The notes: generated from the letters alone by a model not told the origin. DNA of 64,000 bases from Aedes albopictus (GCF_035046485.1 NC_085137.1:256764733-256828732), one strand, 5' to 3'; shown: positions 11,725-23,300, counted from the first letter of the stretch. Made by a program: numbers and translations.

Positions 11725-14700
11725 TAAGACGCACCTTCCCAGGTTTATTTGGATTCGTTACGGCTCCTAACGGTAGAAACCAAATCCTCCTGGCGTCCGC
11801 AGTCTCCAGATCTGTCGAAGTTGCCCGATGAGCATAGCCTTTGTCGATGTATTCCTGTATTTGTCGACTTATGTTCTCTTTCAGAACTGGCTGACGCTCC
11901 ATCCTCCGTTGAAGGCACTGATGTCTTCGCAACGCCATGCCGTAGCTGTCCGGTAGTTCGATCTCATCATCCTTCCACAGTAGGCCTGTTTCGAAGTGGC
12001 TACCAACTCGTTTAGTCGTTGTCTCCAGCAATTCCTGAGCTCGCCTTTCTTCCGGACTGAGCGTAGTTTCTAGATGCTTCACTCCATTCTCTTCCACCGC
12101 AAAAAACTGCTTCACGGTATCATGTAGCTCATCGTCTCTCGTACATCCGCAAATATGGAAGCTGAATCTTTCGTTGCTTCGAGAACTTTGTCGCCCATAG
12201 ACGCACCACCCCAGTCGTGTTTTAACGGCGATTGGTCCGGATCCATCGCCTTCATTTATCTTCAGCGGCACAGCAAGTTTTATGTTGTCCACTCCGATCA
12301 AAATTTCCGGTCTTGCATTACGGTAGCTTTGAATCGGCAGTTGCTTCAAATAAGCGAACTTTTTCGCCGCCTCTTCTAGCTCGAATGTTTGCGTTGGTAG
12401 ATTTAAGTTCCTCACGGTATGAGCGTTCACCAGTTTGCAATGTCGCTTCTGCCCTGGTCCAGAAATGGTGATCGATACTAGCTGAGAGTCCTTCTCTTCC
12501 CGCGACGTGTTTCCGGTCCATTTGAGGCAGATTGGTTGCGGATCCCCAGTCAAGCCAAGCTGCGCTACCAGATTACGTTCGACCAACGTTGATGAAGAGC
12601 CCTCATCCAGAAAGGCAAAGGTGTCAATTTTGCCAGACTTCCCATGAAGCGTGACTGGTATGATCCGGAATAGGATACCTGAATCTAGTAACTGGTGAGT
12701 GTGAGTACTGCCTGCTTGTGTTGTCGGAGTCGTAGATTTTCCATGCAGCAGTGGATGATTTTTGAATTGACATCCATTCACATTGCACCGATTGTTTATC
12801 CGACAGGATCTTTTTCCGTGGCTGTACAAACATATTTGACACACGTTCAGTGCCCGAATACGTCGCCAGCGATCGTCGACGGAAAGTGCCCTGAATGCTT
12901 GGCATTCTCGAAGCTTATGGCCTTCTTTATCGCAATGAAGGCACCCGCTCGGCTTTTGCTGCGACGTCGTCGAAGAGAGTGTTTCGTCTGGCCTGGTAAC
13001 GTGCGAGTTGATGAACCCTTTCGTCTTCTCTCTGGTCCCGATCTTCCGTGAATCCTGTTCGTAGAGCACCACACTTGAAGCATCTTGCATTACGCCGACC
13101 ATATACTCGCTGAATGTCTTTAGATCCACCCCCGGACGGCCGCGCTTGAAACCTGCCCACATCAGTTTCTGATCTGAGGGCAACTTTCCAATGAGTTCCT
13201 GCAGAAGAGTGGGGTTCGACAAATGCGCTCTTTCATCCGCCGCTTCGATGTGGTCACACAGTTCTTGAACCGCCATCCCGAACTCAATGAGGGCTTCCAA
13301 CTTGTCTCCCCGAATACTGGGCATCGCTTTCACCTTCTGCAACAAAACGTTGATAAGCAACTCCGGACGACCATATCTCATCCGCAACGTCTCTATCACT
13401 TGAGGTACGGCAGCTGGAAAGACTAAGCGACTGCGCACACTTTCTAATGCACGTCCTCGCAAGCATCTTTGTAGGCGCACCATGTTTTCTCCGTTTGTGT
13501 ACCCGCATGTTCTTGTCGTGTACTCGAAGTTGGAGATAAATATCGGCCATTCGGCTGGATCCCCAGAAAACGTAGGCAGATCTCGTGCTAAAGATTGACG
13601 AGAGGTTAGCTGTTGCGGCGTTGGCAGTTCGTCTACTCTCCTCACCTGCCCGTTCACGTCTGGTGCCGCACCTTCAGATGATATTGGCGGAGTACCGACA
13701 GGATGTTGCTGCCTCGAAGGCTGCTGCGTTGAAAGCTGTTGTACCGGTGGTGCCCACATTGGAAATTGTGGCAGCAGATTTGGCTGCTCTGCATACTGCT
13801 GAACTGGATACTGTTGCACCGGACGTGCCTGCACTGACGGCCAACGCCCTGACTGCTGTTGAAGTGAAGATGGCTGCATTAGCGGCTGCTGCATTGACGG
13901 TGGCTGCACTGACGGTTGCTGCGCTGAAGCCAGCTGCATTGGCTGTTGGATTTGACCTCGCTGCACTGATGGCTGTGGCACTGGATGATGACGTTCTACA
14001 TGCTCCTGCACTGACGGCTGCTGCATCGCAGACTGCTGCACCGAAGGCTGCTGCTCAGAATACTGAGGGACTTGATACTGCCGAACTTGAGGCTGCTGTA
14101 CTATACGCGGCTGCACCAAAGGCTGCTGCACTGGACGCGGACATTCGATATGCTGCTGCACTGACGGCTGCTGCATCGTGGATTGCCGCTCTGAAGGCTG
14201 CTGCACTGGAAACGGTTGCGCTGGATACTGCTGCACTTGAGACTGCTGCACTATACGCGGCTGCACCAAAGGCTCCTGCTGCTGCACTGGACGCTGACAC
14301 TCGATTAGCTGCTGCACTGACGGCTGCTGCATCGTTGACTGCTGCACAGAGAGCTGCTGCACTAACGGCGGCTGCTGCACTAACGGCGGCTGCTGCACTG
14401 GAGGCTGTTGCTCTATGTACTGCTGCACCGGTGGCTCCTGCATCGCGGATTGCTGCCCCGTACGTGACTGCAACAACGGCTCCTGTACTGGTGGCTGCTG
14501 CACTGGATGCTGACTCTCTGCATGCTGCTGCACTGGACGCTGCTGCATAGCTGATTGCTGCACTGTTGGCTGCTGCACTGGGGGCGGAAGCACTAACTCT
14601 TGTTGCACTGGGGGTTGGTACCCGAAAGCATACTGTCGTAGGTGTGGTACTTGGGTTATTGCAGGGGGAAAAGGAGTTTGTTGGGTAACAGTCGGTTGCT

Positions 14701-15763
14701 CGTTATTTATTGCATTAGAGCGCGCGTGGGCTATACGCTGCTGCTCTTGAGGGGGAATTTGCATGATTGGATGTGATTTTGGTTGAGAGATATTGTTTAT
14801 TTCGATTTGGTTTTCGGAGGCATGACACTTACCTTGAAGGAACTCGTTCGGCCGGTGCTTTGGGATAGCACCTAGCGGTTTGGCTACCGGTTGTACGAGC
14901 TCGTCGTTACTGCTTACCGTTCCTATGTTGTCTGTTTGGGCCGCTGGCATCGACACCGTCGTTAAACGGTACACAGTAGAATGCATTCCTTCTATCTCTT
15001 CTCTGCATAGCTGCAGCTGTTGCTGCAGATCCGCCAATTGAGGCGATGTTGGCTCCGACTGCAGTAAGCAGCGCTCCAGTTTCACACGTAATTCACGGAT
15101 AAGATCCTTGGCATTGTGTTGACTGATTACCTCCGGCAGTGGTTGAAGATCGCTAAAGTCTCCCGTGGCCTCGAAAGCAGGGATTGTCCGATCGCGAAGA
15201 GGGGAGCTGTGCAGTTGAATGTCCAAATTATCTGCCGCTGCTGCGGCATCCGAGTTCCCCTGACGTGGATGAGTGTCGTGCTGCTGAACCATTGAAGCTG
15301 CTGGCTGGCGATTTCCCTCAGCCGCGCTCGTTGTCTGGTCCGCGCTGCTCTCGATCCAATCTTGGACTCTCCTTCGGCTATCCGTTCGACTCACCTGGCT
15401 TCTTCTCTCTACTTCGGCGGCAATCGAAGCTTCCAGCAATTCTCGTTGCTCCTCGAGGAATTTCTTTTCCAGCTCAACCTCTGTGCGCCGTTTCTGCAGC
15501 TCTTGGCGTTCGCGCAGACGTGCCATACTCTCCGCTAGTTGCGAGGACGATCGACTCGTGACACTGGCTCTGGAGGAAGCGCGGGAGGTGCGTTTACAGC
15601 GGGTGCACATCCACGAACGATCGGTAATTGATCCCGTAACGCCGGCACAACTGAAGTGCCACCACGCATCACAGGCGTCGCATTGGACCAGGTTGTCCGC
15701 TTCGTCTGGCCGGTCACATCCACCGCATCCATACTTCTTGCTCGTTTCGGGATGATGACTCAT
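11725..15763 (-). pseudogene. BEL gag-pol, proximal part: PHD finger, gag, protease, start of RT
   Basis: About 1345 codons run from the ATG at 15761-15763 to the MITE border without a stop. Residues 13-56 form a PHD finger with Cys4-His-Cys3 spacing (C13, C16, C28, C31, H36, C39, C53, C56). A charged coiled coil covers about 80-125. Residues of about 385-725 are a Gln/Pro-rich degenerate repeat of the VQQPS type. The DUF1759-like gag core starts near 727 (LPTFSGDPAEW). A CCHC knuckle (CLHCDKEGHKLREC) lies near 940-955. The aspartic protease motif FLDEGSSSTL near 1048 has D-E-G in place of the common D-S/T-G, a form I associate with Pao-type elements. The first RT residues follow from about 1300. 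The frame then runs into MITE sequence, so the polyprotein is truncated. Confidence 0.92.
13590..14610 (-). repeat. Degenerate 15-bp coding repeat (Gln/Pro tract) in BEL gag
   Basis: Roughly one kilobase consists of degenerate units of about 15 bp and multiples, each encoding V/M-Q-Q-P/S-x on the - strand. Units vary by substitution but keep the frame, as expected for a repeat expanded by slippage and kept open. The complementary strand gives a spurious Ala-rich open frame, which is not a gene. Confidence 0.85.
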
Positions 15764-15786
15764 CTCGGATGAAAATTTTGAAGAAG

Positions 15787-16275
15787 TGTTGCGACAGGAA
15801 AGAAAGGGTGAACACTGATTTTTGCAGCTGATTTATTACCGCTTCAAAACTGTAATTGTAGTAAGTTTTAGTTCAGGGTTTACATAATCATACAAAGTAA
15901 TCTTACTTTTCAGTGTCCTATACAATTCTGGACCCTTCTATACCACTGTCCAACTTGTTCTTAGGTTAGTTTTAGTGCCTAAGTTTGGTAGATATATTTT
16001 AGCATTTAATGTGTAAGTTTTGCATGTAATTTAATATAGTTACCTTTACTAGTTCATAAGCAGGATAAATACACTAGTCTTAAGCACAAACCAATAATTT
16101 TAAGATATAATAATTGACAATAATGAATAATGAGTAGCAAATTCCACGTTCGGTGTATATAGTTCACGTTTTGTTTTCATCTCCTCTCTTTTATGTCCTA
16201 TCAACAGTGACGGCTTGTCACTGCAGTGGTTGAACCGTTTCGGATAGGGTGCCCATCTCGACGGGACCGGTAACA
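15787..16275 (-). repeat. 5' LTR of the BEL element
   Basis: 489 bp, ends TGTT...AACA, near-identical to 7682-8170. The AATAAA signal on the - strand is at 15832-15837. Only 23 bp separate the LTR from the gag start codon at 15763. I see no TGG-initiated primer-binding site in that gap. Confidence 0.95.
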
Positions 16276-16680
16276 TGGAGGTTTAAGGGGGTTTCAAGGG
16301 CATTCAGAGGGGTCTTTGGAACGCTTCAAGGGATCTTAGGGTCTTATGAAGACTCTGATTCACTTTTGGGAGTTTCATGGGGTTTCAGGATAGTTTCAAG
16401 AGGTCTCATGGGTATTTCAGAGAATTTCAATGGGTTTCAGGAACTTTTCAGGAGATCTCAGGGTCGTTTCAGGGGGTTTCAGGAAAGTTTTAGAGGGTTT
16501 CAGGTACGGCCCTGGAGATCGGATTCCTCTAAAGAGCCAATTATACCTTTTAAAACGCATGTAGAAGGGCTTTAATCTCTCTAAAAGAAATATCAAACTT
16601 ACCTGAAACCCCTTAAATCCCCTGGAAAGCCTGGAAACAGATATTACTTCCTTGAAACCACCATAGTTTTCTTAAATTCC
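16276..16680. repeat. GTTTCAGG array, right half, with inverted units at the end
   Basis: The TGGAG target duplication (16276-16280) is followed by GTTTCAAGGG/GTTTCAGGG units to about 16510. After a short spacer, oppositely oriented units (CCTGAAACCCC, CCTGGAAAG) run at about 16598-16660. With 7480-7681 this reconstitutes one inverted-repeat array that existed before BEL inserted. The frame at 16249-16575 over it is an artefact of the repeat. Confidence 0.7.
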
Positions 16681-16683
16681 CTT

Positions 16684-17031
16684 GAAGGTAAAGTCGAGTA
16701 TCCAGGAGATATGCTGTAGAGATATCACTCCGGACAACATTGTTGAAAGGATGTGTACGGGGGCGGATAAATGGCATTCCGTGACTTCCACGGTCTCTCG
16801 AATCGTACTTGAACTACAGAGAAAGTGGCGAGCCAACCAACAACAAGTTGAGCTGGCGCCCTTTCCCATCCGGGAGCTTGAGTTCAACGGGTAGTCTACA
16901 GTACTAGCCAGGACTCAAGCTTCCAGGGGATAGAGGAAAACCTAAAGCGCTAGCTGGTGGAATGGACTCATTAACCCCCCCCACCTTCTCGAAGTCATCC
17001 CTAACGGGCGCACCGCGAAGGTCTCTTCCTT
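16684..17031 (+). pseudogene. R1-clade LINE, C-terminal end and 3' UTR fragment
   Basis: The + strand translates to the last approximately 65 residues of an R1-type ORF2 (DITPDNIVERMCTG, then a segment like VSRIVLELQRKWRA). It then stops and continues into a 3' UTR that matches the reverse complement of 24915-25080, including the shared GACTTCGAGAAG region. Only the 3' end of the element is present. The 3' UTR is interrupted at about 17022-17032 by the TIR element described next. Similarity to the same UTR resumes near 18583-18700. Confidence 0.75.
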
Positions 17032-18570
17032 CCCAAGTAACAATCTTGATTCTATTTGGTTTTATTTGTTTTTATGATAGTTTTATCGGAACATTGCATA
17101 TTCTAGTTGATCTTATCGGAGTTTCAGCTGAGCACAACTATTCTTGGTCAATATGTTGTTTTATAAACACCTCCAAGAATACTTGAGGTTCAGTTCATAA
17201 AACCATAAACACAACAAGAACTGTTGAACTTATTTTCAGTTTTATAAGGCTCTTGTAGTTAACTTCAATCATCCGTTCTTGATCAAGAGCAACTGTTCTC
17301 GCATAAGAACAGTTTGAAACATGAAAAAAACAATAAAAAACTCAAGCATCAGATTTTGATTCTTATCGTTCCATTATTGCTGCCAATCAAGAACACCTAC
17401 CCGGAAACCCAACCGCGACGCGGATCGGTGCAGTGCCAAGTTCCTCCGGTTGCAGCATACGAAATGAGGTGGGTTTGGTCATGCAGGACGTCGATTCCCG
17501 TGCAATTCGGGTTCCAATCATCGATCTTCAAAATCAACAACTACTTACCTGTTGGAAATGCTGACCGGAGGAATGTGGCACTGTACCGCATCAAGGCCGG
17601 TTATCGAAAAAGGTCTGCCTGATTGGCAACGGTACCGGGCTGATGATAAAATTAATCGGACGAGATTCATAAAATCCACCGCGGTGCGATAATTTATTGT
17701 TTGTTTACAATTTGGCGAACATGATTTATTACGTTCTCGGCGGAGTTTGCATAAACCTACATCAAGAACGTTATAAACCTGAGTACTCTTGAGAAATACT
17801 TCTCACTCTTGCTTAAGATGAAATAAATTTAAGACGTTCTTGATGGAGACCAACCAGGCTGCACTGAGAACGTTATAAATCCTAGTATTCTTGAGTTATG
17901 CTTTTAGCTCTGGCATGAGTTGAAAGAAGTTTAAGACGATCTTATGGTGATGTTGATTAAAACCATCGATAATGGACCGACCACCGGCCTAGACTTCAAT
18001 GGAAGCCATGTTGAGAAAACTCATGAACAATGTTCTCATGACCAGGAATAATAACTTTAAATATTTTATTAATGCATTATAATGGAAGCGCGTTGCAATT
18101 TTTGGAAGTATCTTGCAACATATATACGATGAATTTTGCTTGGCATTTGGCCTCCTTGTTACACCACGGAAATATTTCCAATTTGTGTAATAAATTAATT
18201 CCAATTACAATAATGTGTCATTTTCATTGTGTTTTTTTTTTTTAATTTATTTCATCAAACTTTTCTGTCGACATTAAAGCTGCATCAGCAACAACACTGA
18301 CAAATTTATTATCGTTTTATCGTGCACTTGAAGAATTCTACAAGGAGAGAGCAATTCGCCTTGAGGACAACTTGGGAAGTACAACAAGTTTTAAGAGAAA
18401 TTTAAAAACAACACTCCAAGTGCATCTTAGGATGGGCCTCTTTGGCCTTATGGCGGGTTTATGGTTGAGTTGATGTCGTTTTGCAGAGCAATTTGGTTTA
18501 TGCATGGTTTTAAAGAACAGGTGTTGAAGAGTACTTCAAAAGCATCATAAAATTAATTTTGTTACTTGGG
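17032..18570. mobile_element. 1.5-kb non-autonomous TIR element inserted in the R1 3' UTR
   Basis: The ends are inverted: CCCAAGTAACAA at 17032 and TTGTTACTTGGG ending at 18570. No transposase-like frame occurs inside. The R1 3' UTR on the left is resumed on the right of this block, which supports a single insertion. The bases CGCGA occur in the same UTR context on each side (near 17014-17018 and 18578-18582), so they could be part of a target duplication. In that case the true ends lie about 10-15 bp further out. Internally it carries a tandem duplication (about 17766-17955). The family is not recognised. Confidence 0.6.
17766..17955. repeat. Approximately 100-bp tandem duplication inside the TIR element
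   Basis: Two diverged copies begin with GAACGTTATAAA and run through ...CTTGAG...AATAAATTTAAGACG or its variant AGAAGTTTAAGACG. They are spaced about 100 bp apart. No coding capacity. Confidence 0.55.
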
Positions 18571-18710
18571 TTACCTTCGCGATAGAATGAGTTTTTAGTT
18601 AGTCGATCCCCACATAACCCGAGGAACCACCTCTTGGGTACCTGAACAGTAGATTTTCTCATTCAACGGTAGTCCATGGCATAAAAAGAGGTTCCAGTGT
18701 TTAACGATTA
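18571..18710 (+). pseudogene. R1 LINE 3' UTR, part distal to the insertion
   Basis: This segment aligns by eye with the reverse complement of 24835-24905, sharing CCCCACAT and ACCACCTCT blocks and the CAGATTTTCTC-like stretch. It is the continuation of the R1 3' UTR at 16684-17031. It is noncoding and diverged. Confidence 0.5.
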
Positions 18711-18759
18711 AGGTTTGTACTAACGTAGGCTCATACATTTATGTTCTGTTATTTTTTGC

Positions 18760-19330
18760 CTGAAACACCTCATAACCCCACTGAAACTTCCCTGAAACAC
18801 CTTGAAATCCCTCAACAAAGCCGCCTGAGACCCTGAATAATATTATTGGAGCACTCTGGAAGCCCCTGAAATACACTGCAACTTTTCGAAACGCCTTGAA
18901 CTCCTCAAAAACTTCCTCTGAGAATCCTATGAAATTCCTTCAACTCTAATGAAGCCTTATGAAACCCGTTGAAATCCTCTGAAATGCATTAAACCTCTCA
19001 GAAAACCTAGTAGACACCGAGACACCGGTAGATTACATTTAAACCTCACTGAAGCCCTCTGAAACTTCCTGGAATGCACTAAAACACCATTAAACGCCTT
19101 GAAACCCAGAAGAAAAGCTCCATTACACCTCCGTTCTCTTAAACTCTACTGAAGGGTGCTGGAACCACCCAAAATTCATTGAAACACCTGGAAATACCTT
19201 GAAACCCCCATAGAATCCCCTGAGACATCCGTGCCCTTCTTCCAGCGCCCTGAAATCCAGTGAAATACCTTGAAACAACTTAGCAACCCCCTGAGGTTCT
19301 CATGAAACCCCCTCAAGCCCCGTTAAAATC
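18760..19330. repeat. CCTGAAAC-type tandem array
   Basis: Degenerate units such as CTTGAAACCCC, CCTGAAACACC and CTGAAATCC occur every 10-25 bases over almost 600 bp. This is the reverse orientation of the GTTTCAGG family seen at 3 kb, 7.5 kb and 16.3 kb. The frames crossing it are not genes. Confidence 0.7.
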
Positions 19331-19860
19331 CCGAACCCTCCTTAATCCCACTGTGTGGATAATCCATCCACCGATTCCCGGTGAGAAATTCGGAGTACGC
19401 CACTCAGCTGCTAGTCACATCCGGTCCAGTCGGTGTTCCAGCAATGGAAGGGGACGAGTCATGCCGGCGCGCTTGATGCTAGACGCGATTAGCTCCCAAT
19501 AACAGACGAAGAGTAGGTATGTGTTCATTCGGCTATCAACGCATCAATTCAGTATTGTGTTGTTCTTTTCTGTGCATGCATCGCTCCTGTAAGGGATGAG
19601 TATGGCAGCATAATCGATCGCGTTCGCTATTGTCTCGAGTGAAAATCAAAACAATAGATGAGCGGGTGTTTAGTGTTCAGTATTGTGTTGTTCTTTGCTA
19701 AGTATTGTGTTGTTCTTTACAGAGAAGAACATTAATCAAGACAATTAGATGATCGGCATTGAACAGGGCTGAAAAAATCTCATTCAATTGAATGAATTTC
19801 TGCTGAACTGAATGCTTTTGACATTCATTTTCAGCTCCGCTGTGAGATAGACAAGTGCAC
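19331..19860. other. Unassigned DNA with short internal direct repeats
   Basis: The phrase TCAGTATTGTGTTGTTCTTT appears at about 19550 and 19677, and its core AGTATTGTGTTGTTCTTT a third time at about 19700. A longer phrase, GCTATCAACGCATCAATT, is shared between about 19533 and 20990. No gene is supported. Confidence 0.4.
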
Positions 19861-20305
19861 CGATGAACTGAATTCATCGCGGTCCGAGAATTTTGACACT
19901 ACAGCGGGGTCGCTTCCCATATAGCCGAGCCGGTAAACGCACGGGTATTCAGCATGACCATGCTGAGGGTGACGGGTTCGATTCCCGGTCGGTCCAGGAT
20001 CTTTTCGTAAAGGAAATTTCCTTGACCTCCTTGGGCATAGAGTATCTTCGTGCCTGCCACACGATATACACATGCAAAATGGTCATTGGCAGAGGAAGCT
20101 CTCAGTTAATAACTGTGGAAGTGCTCATAGAACACTAAGCTGAGAAGCAGGCTTTGTCCCAGTGAGGACGTTACGCCAAGAAGAGGAGGGCGGGGTCGCT
20201 TCCAATCAGAAGTGAAAGATTTCCAATCAGAATTGAACAATTCTGATTGGGAACGACCCCACTGTAGTGTCAAAATTCTCGGACCGCGATGAATTCAGTT
20301 CATCG
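19861..20305. mobile_element. Foldback element split by a SINE
   Basis: The left arm starting CGATGAACTGAATTCATCG (19861) and running through CACTACAGCGGGGTCG is repeated inverted at about 20250-20305, ending CATCG. The arms are about 57 bp and nearly identical. Between them the palindrome would continue through a TTCTGATTGGGAA-type centre, but a SINE has been inserted at 19918-20189. Without the SINE the element is about 160 bp, a typical MITE size. No target duplication was identified for the foldback itself. Confidence 0.75.
19918..20189 (+). mobile_element. Feilai-like tRNA-derived SINE
   Basis: The 5' end is tRNA-like. An RNA polymerase III A box, TAGCCGAGCCGG, lies at 19922-19933 and a B box, GGTTCGATTCC, at 19975-19985. 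The body, with AAGCTCTCAGTTAATAACTG and the end GACGTTACGCCAAGAAGAGG, is what I recognise as the Aedes Feilai family. It is flanked by a 14-bp target duplication, GCGGGGTCGCTTCC, at 19904-19917 and 20190-20203. It encodes no protein and would depend on a LINE for mobility. The insertion is complete at both ends. Confidence 0.9.
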
Positions 20306-23300
20306 CGTCTATACTTGAAAGTGAACGCAGAAAAATTCAACTACTTTGTGGAGGTAATGACTGCACCATCATCAACACACGCTCTGCGCTGATGGATGCT
20401 TCATGTCAACACCGGCCGCATGTATGCGACTCGCCCATAAGCAAGCATGGTAAATTTTTGTCGTTTAAGTGCCGGTCACAGGAAAAATGCTGCTTTTGAA
20501 CCTCGCCGTCTCTCCAGTGTGAGCGACGAGAGAATTTTTATTCTCTTTTCAATTGCCTCCGTGAAGGACAGGGGCTTCAACGTCAGAAGCGGTGTGGTGA
20601 AAAGACAAAAACAAAAACTCACGTTCGTTGGGAGCTTCGGAATTTTCGCAACCGTGCCCCACAACAATTGGTGAGATCTTTCCAATATTATTTATTTATA
20701 AATAATTCTACTTCAGTATATTTACTTTATAACTGCATATAAGTTGAAAATTCGCTTTTTTCAATATCCTTTCATCTATTGGAAGATGCTTCAGTTCTGG
20801 GCTCTTTCTAAGTTGATGAAGGGATTTATAAATGCTTGCAAGGACTTGGTCAGGTGTGTGGAGCTGAGTGAATCTATGACATTGTAGATAGTAGCGACAT
20901 CAGCAATGTCAATGGAAATATTCAACTTTGCAACTCCATCCAAGATTTGTGCAAGTATTCATGCTATGCTATGCTACTATGCTATTCAGCTATCAACGCA
21001 TCAATTGAGCTGGGACTTCATGCACACTAATACGAAGTTACTCGAATATTTACATGCTCCTCATTCTGAAACGTTTTTAAATGCATTGAAACTCCATTGA
21101 ACTCTCCTCAAAGTCCTTGAAACCCTCCGAAGCCCTCTGAAAATCGATGAAACGTTTTGAAATCGCTCAGCAATCTTCTGGAGCTCTTCTGAAAGCTCTT
21201 GAAGCCCCCTGTTCTGATTCAGATATTAAAAGATTCCGTAGAACTTGTTATCTAGTTATAGCAGGGAGCGAAATGCTCTCTAGTCGAGTCCTTTAAAGTC
21301 CAAGACTCAACTATGGGACTTCAGCTGTAGCTCGTAAAAAGTCCTGTTTGCAACTGCAAACCGCTTTTTCATCTCGCGGGTGACTTGAGTCTGTCCAGTC
21401 GTTGCGTCTTTCATTATGTTATTCGCTTTGCATCGTCGACAAGGAAGTCCTTTTCCACAATTTGACAAAGCATTTGGTTTGGTTGCTCAGATTGTCCATA
21501 AAGTTTACTTTACTTTGCTCTTGAAGGCATTCATTCACCCACTGCTTTTCTGTTGCTTCCTGAACATGTGCTGCTAGAGTCATGAATTATGAACTTCCCG
21601 TGGAGCTTACCGTACATGCATGCAAATGACTGGGGTGACTGGGTCTTGCACCGAAGCCGTAACTGTGTCGCATTACAGCCATACAGGACATACAGGAGCT
21701 TCTGCTGATAACCGACAGTTTGATCATGCTCGTATCACGTGTCATGCAGTCGCACAGTTCTGGAAGAGAATTCCGCTACAAAGTTCAAAACCGTTACATT
21801 GAGTTCATAGCTTGCTTACATCTTTGCGTGCAAGAAATTCTTGTACTCTACAAAGTTTGTCCTTAAATACAGCACAGCCAAAATCCGATTCTCGGTTTAT
21901 CATCATTTCATCAGGAAATTCTTCAGTCGTTCCGTTCTGCAAAACAAGGGCCGCCTTACTGGACAACCATCAAAATCCAGGGATGATTCGGCCTTGCCAC
22001 AAAAAGTGTTGAGTGTCATACTTCTCATCCTTTCCAAAAAAGCAAAAGGGTCTAACTATCATCAACCTCATGTTCGCATAGTCGACGTAACCACCATTGA
22101 CAAAGTACACAAGCTAATATCTGTCGTATTTGCGTATAAGTGACCAGTTTTATTCAATACAACAGGAGATCTTACCGTTAGTTAGAACTCAACATGGAAA
22201 GAAATCTTGAACTACCAATTATTTGTTACTAAAATTTCAAAAGTGTGTTGAAAACTACAGTGGCGCTTACGTCAACTATGTGAATATAGGCAGATCAGTT
22301 CCTTTTTTTTGAGAGTGTGATAGAAGAGAGGCCGTGGTTAAGACTTTCTATAAAAGGCAAAATACGTTGATTCATTATTCTTGAGCTCTGAACCTAACTA
22401 TGTGGCGGCCCAGACCGGAAGAGAACAACCGATTCGCTCCAATTAAAAGCCAATTCATAAAAATGCAGATTTGATGTGATTATTCGCATTACTTTGCCTA
22501 TCTTTATCGACCTCGTCAGAGCTGTCAGATTGAATCTCCCACGCTGCTGATCGAGCGTACGATGTACGATGTAAGTCTGGCACTGACTGTCCGACCAGAC
22601 TCACGCCGCCGTCATCTCTTTGTAGGCATGAGTGAATTGTGATACCGGATGGTGGTGACCACTCTGACTGGACGACTACTAGGTACCGAACGGTCGAGAG
22701 ACAAAAAGCAGCTCAATTAATATTGAAATTGTTTTCGATCGACTCTGTGTGCCGGTGCCAGACCTCCTCAACCCATTCAGTTGCAGGTATCGAATCAACT
22801 TCGACAACTCGGCGCGACGCGACGTCCACAAAGCAATAAGATAGATACCACTGCGACTTATTGGCACAAATGTCAAGTCTGCGTATATTGGGGGCTGGCA
22901 AACTTCATAAAGGTAGATTTACTGGATCGCCGAGAATATGTGGAGATGTGGATGCATTTAAATAAGCGGTAATAAATTATCGCTGTAAGGTGCATTCTTG
23001 GCAAAACAAATAATAATTGAAATATGCGCTGGTTGAGTCGCCCCCGCAAGAATACTGCCTGCACTGTCGGGTCGGGTGCTGGACCCTATGGTGGTCGTTT
23101 GTTTGGAACACGGTTATAAATCATTCGGCGACCGAGCATTACCTGGAAGTTTGCCGCCTGTCTGCCGTTGGATGTTGATATGAATGTGATCGGTTCTCGT
23201 AAACAAGAGTGGAAAACATTTATCGATGATCAATTGGAACCTGTGAACATCCGTCCCTTCGCGTTATGTACCAAAGCTGGTCTTGCGAGAGAAAAGACGT

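Larger units (their letters stand above)
7682..16275 (-). mobile_element. BEL/Pao LTR retrotransposon, complete but carrying a MITE in pol
   Basis: The element is 8594 bp including a 581-bp secondary MITE insertion. It is bounded by 489-bp direct LTRs that start TGTT and end AACA and is flanked by the 5-bp target duplication TGGAG. It encodes one gag-pol frame on the - strand: PHD finger, coiled coil, Gln/Pro tract, DUF1759-type gag core, CCHC knuckle, retropepsin-like protease, reverse transcriptase, RNase H, integrase and DUF5641-type C terminus. Together these place it in the BEL/Pao superfamily. The LTRs differ at only two positions that I noticed, so the insertion is young. The only break seen in the coding frame is the MITE. 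A polypurine stretch (GGGGGGAGAC on the - strand) abuts the 3' LTR. An obvious tRNA primer site is not visible. Confidence 0.95.

Noticed and set aside
13585..14550. A 321-residue Ala-rich open frame on the + strand
   Set aside because: It is the antisense of the Gln/Pro repeat in BEL gag. Its low complexity and open frame follow from the CTG/CAG-rich repeat.
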